From CAZNVG01 sp964576475 (GTDB taxonomy: Bacteria; Patescibacteriota; Saccharimonadia; Saccharimonadales; CAZNVG01), in contig CAZNVG010000042.1 of NCBI GenBank assembly GCA_964576475.1, positions 1-9,489 on the forward strand: DNA of 9,489 bases, given 5' to 3'. Made by a program: the position numbers and the translations under genes. Below are positions 5,161 through 9,489 of the stretch, piece after piece (positions within the stretch are counted from its first letter, which is position 1; the number at the start of each line of letters is the position of its first letter). A model generated the notes under the pieces. The model made no database searches, had not been told where the DNA came from, and saw only the letters and a list, made by a program, of their open reading frames with translations.

Positions 5161-5547
5161 TTAGGTCTTAGATGCTACTTTCTTAGCTGTTCCACCGACA
5201 GTAGTTTTCTTACCACGACGTGTTCTAGCATTAGTTTTAGTCCGCTGACCACGACTTGGAAGATTCATCTGGTGACGAATGCCACGGTATGCCTTAATTT
5301 CCTTTAGTCGCTTTACATTTGTTGCAACAATTCTTTGCAATTCACCTTCAACAGTAAAGTTCTCAGCAATATCATCGCGAATCCTACCTAGTTCATCCTC
5401 TGTAAGATCTTTAACGCGGACAGTAGGCTCGATGTTGCAGCGCGACAAAATGTCGAGTGCTGATTTGTGACCGAGTCCGAAGACATAACGCAAACTATGT
5501 TGAATTTGCTTTTCTGTTGGAATTGTAACACCTGCTATTCGAGCCAT
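5161..5547 (-). CDS. rpsM: 30S ribosomal protein S13 (uS13)
   Basis: uS13 is a head protein that contacts 50S through inter-subunit bridges and touches P-site tRNA. The 128 residues fit the family. It begins MARIAGVTIPTEKQI, shows YVFGLGHKSALDIL (residues about 21-34), then the conserved YRGIRHQMNLPSRGQRTKTNARTRRG at about 90-115, and ends in a Lys/Thr/Ala tail. It follows rpmJ after eight bases. The ribosome-binding signal is weak: the nearest purine-rich stretch, in the last rpmJ codons, is about 12 bases away, so coupling to rpmJ translation is possible. Confidence 0.97.
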   Translation of the reverse strand: MARIAGVTIPTEKQIQHSLRYVFGLGHKSALDILSRCNIEPTVRVKDLTEDELGRIRDDIAENFTVEGELQRIVATNVKRLKEIKAYRGIRHQMNLPSRGQRTKTNARTRRGKKTTVGGTAKKVASKT

Positions 5548-5555
5548 ATACTTAT

Positions 5556-5672
5556 TTAACCCTGCCTTTGCTTGTGCTTTGGCTTAGTTTTATTGATGAC
5601 ATAAACACGCCCCTTGCGGCGGACAATTTGATCATCCGGGCTGATTTTTTTGACACTGGCGCGTACTTTCAA
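5556..5672 (-). CDS. rpmJ: 50S ribosomal protein L36 (bL36), zinc-free form with TTG start
   Basis: bL36 is the smallest large-subunit protein. The 38 codons run from TTG 5672 to TAA 5556, starting MKVRASVKK (TTG read as Met), with IVRRKGRVYVI in the middle and PKHKQRQG at the end, a near-exact family match. The start is TTG, with an excellent AGGAG seven bases upstream and no in-frame ATG. Canonical L36 binds zinc with three Cys and a His. Here the Cys positions are replaced (ISPDDQ where the family has ICRNCK, and VINKTK where it has VICSE), leaving only the His. It has one residue more than the common 37. The position between infA and rpsM is the normal one. Confidence 0.95.
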   Translation of the reverse strand: MKVRASVKKISPDDQIVRRKGRVYVINKTKPKHKQRQG

Positions 5673-5703
5673 GAAATTGCTCCTGATTTTATAATTTATG
5701 CAC

Positions 5704-5922
5704 TTATCTGCGGTAGGTTATCCGACCCTTACTGAGATCGTAAGGAGTCAATTCAACCGTTACGCTGTCACCTGGCACGATACGAATGTAGTGTTTTCGC
5801 ATCTTACCTGCAACGTGGGCTAGAATCACATGTCCGTTCTCAAGCTCAACCCGGAATTTTGCTCCGGGAAGTGTTTCGACGATTGTTCCCGTCAGTTCGA
5901 TAACTTCCTTTGATCCTGCCAT
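5704..5922 (-). CDS. infA: Translation initiation factor IF-1
   Basis: IF-1 occupies the A site of the 30S subunit during initiation. The 72-residue product matches the family length and is a single OB fold: ELTGTIVETLPGAKFRVELE, then NGHVILAHVAGKMRKHYIRI, and VTVELTPYDLSKGRITYR. I chose ATG 5922 (MAGSKEVIE) because it gives the family's exact start. The in-frame ATGs at 5940 and 5991 add unrelated hydrophobic/Cys-containing residues, and 5940 would lie upstream of the predicted transcription start. No Shine-Dalgarno is visible at 5922. The promoter predicted just upstream would give a 5' UTR of about ten bases. adk and map, common neighbours between secY and infA, are absent. Confidence 0.96.
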   Translation of the reverse strand: MAGSKEVIELTGTIVETLPGAKFRVELENGHVILAHVAGKMRKHYIRIVPGDSVTVELTPYDLSKGRITYRR

Positions 5923-5938
5923 AAAGTAACAAGAGTAC

Positions 5939-5967
5939 ATTATACCCAAGCAAAACCCCTCTGTAAA
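5939..5967 (-). promoter_or_regulatory. Putative sigma-70-type promoter of the infA-rpsI block
   Basis: TTTACA (5967-5962, five of six to TTGACA) and a perfect TATAAT (5944-5939) are 17 bases apart. The start expected near 5932 leaves about ten bases before the infA ATG. This suggests that infA through rpsI can be transcribed independently of the spc-type genes upstream. The -35 box sits in the loop of the 5952-5974 hairpin. Confidence 0.72.
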
Positions 5968-5974
5968 GGGTTTT
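5952..5974 (-). terminator. Hairpin between secY and infA, possible weak terminator
   Basis: AAAACCC and GGGTTTT form a 7-bp stem around a 9-base loop, followed on the minus strand by only four Ts that belong to the stem itself. It could partly end secY transcription just before the infA promoter, or merely coincide with it. The missing separate T-run keeps confidence low. Confidence 0.3.
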
Positions 5975-5981
5975 AATGCTC

Positions 5982-5998
5982 GGCAATACAAAATTGCC
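5982..5998 (-). repeat. Small inverted repeat in the secY-infA gap
   Basis: GGCAAT and ATTGCC pair perfectly over 6 bp around a 5-base loop. There is no T-run on the minus-strand 3' side. The role is unknown. It could be a protein operator or an mRNA hairpin of the secY 3' end. Confidence 0.4.
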
Positions 5999-6008
5999 TC
6001 TAATTTGA

Positions 6009-6017
6009 ATTATACCA
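6009..6017 (-). promoter_or_regulatory. Putative extended -10 element downstream of secY
   Basis: The minus strand reads TGGTATAAT, a perfect TATAAT with the TG of an extended -10. No convincing -35 box lies 16-18 bases upstream. A start here (near 6002) would give infA a second, longer leader that includes both hairpins of the gap. Confidence 0.4.
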
Positions 6018-6033
6018 TGCTTTTTGTGGCGTT

Positions 6034-7419
6034 CTAGTAGTTGTCGTACGAAATCATAAGTGCTCGAGATTCGATCTGTCTGAGCGTCTCTAATGCCACT
6101 GAAATCACGATAAGTACCCCTGTTCCACTGAGTGCAAGCTGATTTGTGCCAAGTATGCGTTCTACCACGATTGGGAGCAACGCTAGTAGACCTAAAGCTA
6201 GGGATCCGAACAGAGTCAATCTTGATACGATTTTACCCAAATATGCCTCTGTGGCGCTTCCAGGGCGTACACCTGGTATGAAACCGCCCTGTTTTTGCAG
6301 ATTTTCAGCGATTTCTTTGGTGTTGAAAGTAATGCTCGTATAGAAAAAGGTGAATGCGACAACTAACAGAAAATAGGCAATTGGATAGATAAGAGCGGCT
6401 CTTCCTGTGCTCGGTGTGCCACCTGTGGGAGACTGGAACCACGTCAATAGCTTAGGTCCCCATTCTTGCATCCATGGCTTGCTGCCGTTTTGTAGTAGCT
6501 GTCCTATGAATGCTGGAAGAGATAAGAACGCAACAGCAAAGATAATCGGTACCACTCCTGCCGCAATGAGCTTAACGGGTAGAATAGAGTCTACGCCACC
6601 ATAGGCTTGGTTGCCGCTTACTCGTTTGGCGTAACTAATGGTAATTGTTCGTTGTGCCTCATTAAGTTTGACGATGATATAGGATATCGCGATTGTTGCA
6701 ACAAGAAAGGCTAACCCTATTGCAAGCGAACGTCCGCTGACGGGCAGCGTTGCGCCAAATAATGTCAACTTCGCGTCCTTAACGAATATGGATTTTATAA
6801 TCAATGCAGCCGTAGACGGCAGACTGCTGACGATACCTGCGAATATCAGCAAGCTGATACCATTTCCAACTCCTTGTTCTGATACGAGTTCTCCGAGCCA
6901 CATGAGCATTATTGATGCGCCAGTGAGCGCGCTTACCATGAGCACCCACTGAATTACGCCTGCGCCTTGGGTGATATCAATACCTGCTTGAGCGCTTGCT
7001 GTCTGACGAAGTAAGAAAATTATCCCGATTGACTGCACTATTGCTAGAGGCAGTGTGAGCATACGAGTGTATTGATTGATCTTGCGACGCCCTGTTTCAC
7101 CTTCATTATTAAGTGTTTCCAGTTTCGGAATAGCTTTGCTGAGAAGCTGCATGATAATAGAGGCGTTAATGTATGGACCAAGACCCATAAGCATAATTGA
7201 AAAGTTCGCCAACGCGCCACCAGAGAGTAGATTAATGAACCCAAACAACTGTTGACCATTGAATAGGTTATCGAGGAGCTGACGCAGTTGTTGTGGTTCA
7301 CCTAGGGGAATTGGTACATGCGAAAGAAATCGAAAAACGAGAATCATACCAAGTACTGCAAATACGCGTTTGCGCATATCGCCATTCGTAAATATGAACT
7401 TGATTGTTCGCCAATTCAT
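6034..7419 (-). CDS. secY: Preprotein translocase subunit SecY
   Basis: SecY forms the protein-conducting channel in the cytoplasmic membrane with SecE and SecG. The 461 residues show about ten hydrophobic helices, the first at roughly residues 17-35 (FAVLGMILVFRFLSHVPIPL). Conserved features are the early LSGGALANFSIMLMGLGPYI, the TM2-3 region QLLSKAIPKLE, the cytosolic segment YAKRVSGNQ ahead of LPVKLIAAGVVPIIFA, and the C5-loop motif FIPGVRPGSATEAYL at 380-394, a site of SecA and ribosome contact. The ATG at 7419 has GAGGGG eight bases upstream. The gene follows rplO after 70 bases, which is the classic place. infA follows directly, with no adk or map. Confidence 0.97.
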   Translation of the reverse strand: MNWRTIKFIFTNGDMRKRVFAVLGMILVFRFLSHVPIPLGEPQQLRQLLDNLFNGQQLFGFINLLSGGALANFSIMLMGLGPYINASIIMQLLSKAIPKLETLNNEGETGRRKINQYTRMLTLPLAIVQSIGIIFLLRQTASAQAGIDITQGAGVIQWVLMVSALTGASIMLMWLGELVSEQGVGNGISLLIFAGIVSSLPSTAALIIKSIFVKDAKLTLFGATLPVSGRSLAIGLAFLVATIAISYIIVKLNEAQRTITISYAKRVSGNQAYGGVDSILPVKLIAAGVVPIIFAVAFLSLPAFIGQLLQNGSKPWMQEWGPKLLTWFQSPTGGTPSTGRAALIYPIAYFLLVVAFTFFYTSITFNTKEIAENLQKQGGFIPGVRPGSATEAYLGKIVSRLTLFGSLALGLLALLPIVVERILGTNQLALSGTGVLIVISVALETLRQIESRALMISYDNY

Positions 7420-7462
7420 TCGCTATACCCCTCTGTACAAATTCGAAACTTATGTGTCTAGT

Positions 7463-7484
7463 ATAGCGCAGATGACTGCGCTAT
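7463..7484 (-). repeat. Perfect 8-bp inverted repeat between rplO and secY
   Basis: ATAGCGCA (7484-7477) and TGCGCTAT (7470-7463) pair perfectly around a 6-base loop, starting five bases after the rplO stop. No T-run follows, so it is not an intrinsic terminator. It may be an RNA processing or stability element, or an operator. TATACT (7465-7460) overlaps its 3' arm but lacks a -35 box. Confidence 0.5.
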
Positions 7485-7489
7485 TGCGA

Positions 7490-7969
7490 CTACTTTTCTG
7501 ACTTTTTATCAGTCTTTTTTGCTATCTGCTTAGGTCGCTCAACTATAGTGACGGTGCCGCCAGCTTTTTCGACTGCAGCGATTGCAGTTGCGGACGCAGC
7601 CTGAACCTCTAGAGAAATTGCTTTAGTGACCTCGCCTTTAACTATGAGCTTAGTTCGTTCAAATTGGCTAACTATTAGTCCTGCGTCTTCAAGTTCAGCA
7701 TTGCCTGCTTTTTTGACGGTCAGACTGTCCAATGAGCCAGTATACAGAACCTGTGCTTTAGGCTTCAGTGAACGAAATCCGCCAAGTTTCGGTAGTCGCA
7801 TCATGAGCGGGTTTTGGCCACCCTCAAATCCAGGTCGAAGCTTCTTGCCTGTGCGTGCGCGCTGACCTTTTGTACCGCGACCAGCTGTTTTGCCCTGGCC
7901 GGCAGAAATGCCGCGACCAACTCGTTTTGGACTTTTGTTGCTCTTAAGATCTAATTCGTGATATTTCAT
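7490..7969 (-). CDS. rplO: 50S ribosomal protein L15 (uL15)
   Basis: uL15 is a late-assembly large-subunit protein whose basic N-terminal extension threads into 23S rRNA. The 159 residues show the signature SPKRVGRGISAGQGKTAGRG near the N-terminus, RPGFEGGQNPLMMRLPKLGGF at about 45-65, and a globular C-terminal domain ending AVEKAGGTVTIVE before a Lys-rich tail. The ATG forms an ATGA overlap with the rpsE stop. In most bacteria rpmD (uL30) lies between rpsE and rplO, but the overlap leaves no room for it here. Confidence 0.97.
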   Translation of the reverse strand: MKYHELDLKSNKSPKRVGRGISAGQGKTAGRGTKGQRARTGKKLRPGFEGGQNPLMMRLPKLGGFRSLKPKAQVLYTGSLDSLTVKKAGNAELEDAGLIVSQFERTKLIVKGEVTKAISLEVQAASATAIAAVEKAGGTVTIVERPKQIAKKTDKKSEK

Positions 7970-8514
7970 GCTGTTACCTCAGCGGCTGCTTTTGCTTTCT
8001 TTGCGACTGGTTTGTGCTGTCTTGTGACCCATTGATCGGCAGTCTTCAGATCCTGTAGTGCTTTAATCGTTGCGTATGCGGCGTTAACTTTATTGCTCGA
8101 TCCGAGTGACTTACTTAGGACGTTTCTAATACCACCGATTTCGAGGATAGAACGTACGACACCGCCAGCAATGATTCCAGTACCAGAAGCAGCTGGTCGA
8201 ATGAGAATATGCGCTCCCGCTACTTTACCTTCAGAGTCGTGAGGAATTGTGTCTCGATATTTAGGAATAACGATGAGATTTTTCTTAGCTACACTTACTG
8301 CTTTTTGGACGGCTGCCTGCACGTCTGCACCCTTAGAAACACCAATACCTACTTGGCCTTTTCCGTCACCAACAACTACTAGTGCTTTAAATCTAAAGCG
8401 ACGTCCACCTTTAACGACACGTGCAACACGGTCGATACTTATTACTTGCTCGCTCAAACCGTCACTTTCGAGAGGTTCAGAGGCTGCTTGGTTTCGATTT
8501 CGGTTTTGAGCCAT
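7966..8514 (-). CDS. rpsE: 30S ribosomal protein S5 (uS5)
   Basis: uS5 lines the mRNA entry side of the 30S subunit and supports decoding fidelity. The double-stranded-RNA-binding-like N domain appears at about residues 24-85 (RVARVVKGGRRFRFKALVVVGD, then GKGQVGIGVSKGADVQAAVQKA). The C domain follows with RPAASGTGIIAGGVVRSILE and NVLSKSLGSSNKVNAAYAT. At 182 residues it exceeds the 160-170 common in the family, through a short Asn/Arg/Gln/Glu-rich N-terminus and an Ala/Lys-rich C-terminus. The ATG comes two bases after the rplR stop, with GGAG eight bases upstream. The TGA stop overlaps rplO. Confidence 0.97.
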   Translation of the reverse strand: MAQNRNRNQAASEPLESDGLSEQVISIDRVARVVKGGRRFRFKALVVVGDGKGQVGIGVSKGADVQAAVQKAVSVAKKNLIVIPKYRDTIPHDSEGKVAGAHILIRPAASGTGIIAGGVVRSILEIGGIRNVLSKSLGSSNKVNAAYATIKALQDLKTADQWVTRQHKPVAKKAKAAAEVTA

Positions 8515-8516
8515 GG

Positions 8517-8873
8517 TTAGAACTCCAATCCTTTCTCTCGGGCGGCATCGGCCAAAGCCTTAACTCGTCCATGGTATAGTTTGCCACCTCTGTCAAAAAC
8601 AGCTAGTGCGATTTTCTTTGTCTTCGCTTGTGCTGCAATTGCGGCGCCAACCTCAGCAGCCTGTGTTGTCAGGTTTCCCTGCTTCGGCTTACCAGTAGCT
8701 GTTGTTGCGTAGGCTAGAGTCACGCCGTTATCGTCGTCGATAAGTTGAGCTGACACATGTCGATTACTAATGAATACACTTAAACGTGGTCGTAGTGCAG
8801 TACCATGCAGTCGAAGACGAGTGCGGTTTGCTCGACGAGCGCGGTTTTGAAGTTTTCGTGCTGCTTCTTGCAT
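8517..8873 (-). CDS. rplR: 50S ribosomal protein L18 (uL18)
   Basis: uL18 binds 5S rRNA and joins it to the central protuberance of the 50S subunit. I start it at ATG 8873, giving 118 residues like the family, because that ATG lies one base after the rplF stop and has AAGGAT seven bases before it. The longer in-frame ORF from 9017 would run through the rplF gene and adds unrelated sequence. The product starts MQEAARKLQNRARR, then LRLHGTALRPRLSVFISNRHV and AQLIDDDNGVTLAYATT, and ends FDRGGKLYHGRVKALADAAR and GLEF, all typical of uL18. Confidence 0.96.
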   Translation of the reverse strand: MQEAARKLQNRARRANRTRLRLHGTALRPRLSVFISNRHVSAQLIDDDNGVTLAYATTATGKPKQGNLTTQAAEVGAAIAAQAKTKKIALAVFDRGGKLYHGRVKALADAAREKGLEF

Positions 8874-8874
8874 A

Positions 8875-9414
8875 CTACTTATCCTTTCCTGACTTTCCTG
8901 CCTTGCGGATGATTCGCTCGTCAGAATACTTAATTCCTTTACCTTTGTAGGGCTCTGGTTTCTTAAATTCTCTAATATCGGCAGCAACTTGTCCGACGCG
9001 TTGTCGATCAATGCCACTTACGATGATATTGTTGGCTTCAACTTGAATCTGTACATCTTCAGGCACGGGAAAATTAATTTCATGACTAAAGCCAAGGTTC
9101 ATTTTCAAAGTGTTGCCCGCTAACTGGATTCGGAAACCGACACCATTAACTTCAAGTGTTTTCTTGAATCCGTTAGTGACGCCTTCGATCATGTTTGCGA
9201 GTAAGGCGCGAATTAGACCATGAGCTGCGCGTACGTAACGATCTTCGCTAGCTCGTTTCACGGTAATGATGTCACCATCCTGTTCGATACTTATGTGTTC
9301 CATGAGTGGTTGCGTTAATGTGCCTTTTGGTCCAGTAACGGTCAAAGTATCATCAGCGACGCTGACAGTAACGCCAGATGGTAGTGTGATGATTTTATTT
9401 CCTACGCGACTCAT
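8875..9414 (-). CDS. rplF: 50S ribosomal protein L6 (uL6)
   Basis: uL6 lies near the sarcin-ricin loop and the factor-binding site of 50S. The 179 residues fit the family. It begins MSRVGNKIITLPSGV, has the first L6 domain with VTGPKGTLTQPL, then GVTNGFKKTLEVNGVGFRI at about 79-97, and the C-terminal signature KKPEPYKGKGIKYSDE near 151-166. The ATG follows the rpsH stop after two bases. Its AAGGTG ribosome-binding site lies in the last rpsH codons. It is followed one base later by rplR. Confidence 0.97.
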   Translation of the reverse strand: MSRVGNKIITLPSGVTVSVADDTLTVTGPKGTLTQPLMEHISIEQDGDIITVKRASEDRYVRAAHGLIRALLANMIEGVTNGFKKTLEVNGVGFRIQLAGNTLKMNLGFSHEINFPVPEDVQIQVEANNIIVSGIDRQRVGQVAADIREFKKPEPYKGKGIKYSDERIIRKAGKSGKDK

Positions 9415-9416
9415 GA

Positions 9417-9489
9417 TTAGTACACCTTACAGATTAATTCACCACCGAGGCGTTGCTTCTTGGCTTCGTCGCCAGTCATCATACCTTTA
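9417..9489 (-). CDS. rpsH: 30S ribosomal protein S8 (uS8), C-terminal 23 residues
   Basis: Only the 3' end is inside the window: 23 complete codons and the TAA at 9419-9417. The last residues, KGMMTGDEAKKQRLGG then ELICKVY, match the uS8 C-terminus, where a short helix leads to the conserved GGE(V/L)(L/I)C strand. uS8 binds the central domain of 16S rRNA and is the usual neighbour upstream of rplF. The 5' part of the gene lies beyond base 9489. Confidence 0.9.
   Translation of the reverse strand, partial: KGMMTGDEAKKQRLGGELICKVY

Noticed and set aside
5955..5965. Shared 11-mer TACAGAGGGGT upstream of infA and in the secY ribosome-binding region (7437-7427)
   Set aside because: In secY it is explained by the Shine-Dalgarno. 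The infA copy is too far from any start to act as one, and two copies of an 11-mer are weak evidence of a regulatory motif.
7044..7301. Minus-strand ORF of 85 codons within secY in another frame
   Set aside because: The secY frame is continuous and conserved through this stretch, so this is a shadow reading frame.
8874..9017. Extended N-terminus of L18 from the ATG at 9017
   Set aside because: The added 48 residues come from reading rplF in another frame. ATG 8873 has a good ribosome-binding site and gives the family length.
1..9489. CRISPR arrays, tRNA or rRNA genes, insertion sequences, phage or defence genes
   Set aside because: No spaced direct repeats, tRNA-like cloverleaf, transposase motifs or terminal inverted repeats were seen. 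The window is filled by ribosomal, translocase and aromatic-metabolism genes.

Overview
The window is almost entirely minus-strand. It holds the end of an spc/alpha-type ribosomal protein cluster, followed by a small aromatic-metabolism region with its own regulation. The best guess for the organism is a Patescibacteria/CPR bacterium, most likely Saccharibacteria-like. Three things point there. rpmD (uL30) is missing from its usual place between rpsE and rplO. adk and map are missing between secY and infA. Packing is very tight, with three ATGA stop/start overlaps. TGA serves as a stop in rpsE, rplQ, rplM and aroG while Trp is TGG, so the UGA=Gly code of Gracilibacteria/Absconditabacteria is not in use. 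The lineage is an inference from gene content, not from a phylogeny.

Layout in transcription order, from high to low coordinates. The first block is rpsH (3' end only), rplF, rplR, rpsE, rplO and secY. A 112-base gap follows, with two hairpins and two TATAAT boxes, one in a near-consensus promoter (TTTACA-17-TATAAT). The second block is infA, rpmJ, rpsM, rpsK, rpsD, rpoA, rplQ, rplM and rpsI. Next is an unrecognised 80-residue membrane protein. Internal genes have Shine-Dalgarno sequences; infA, just after the promoter, does not.

The low-coordinate end is the most interesting part. A class I (AroG/AroF-type) DAHP synthase gene follows a leader that has a consensus-like promoter, a 20-codon peptide ORF containing Phe-Ala-Tyr-Tyr-Phe-Ile-Glu-Tyr, and an intrinsic terminator 32 bases before the aroG start. 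A second, similar leader follows aroG. Its promoter overlaps the aroG stop codon, its 26-codon ORF contains consecutive Phe-Tyr-Trp codons, its RNA arms can form mutually exclusive pairings, and its terminator lies 22 bases before a further gene that runs off the window and that I cannot identify. Both leaders read as ribosome-mediated transcription attenuators for aromatic amino acids. The predicted transcription starts fall at or within a few bases of the leader-peptide ATGs, so these peptides would be translated leaderless or nearly so.

Together, the ribosomal block makes 30S and 50S proteins, the RNA polymerase alpha subunit, IF-1 and the SecY channel. The downstream block commits carbon to the shikimate pathway and appears to be switched on when Phe-, Tyr- or Trp-charged tRNA is scarce.
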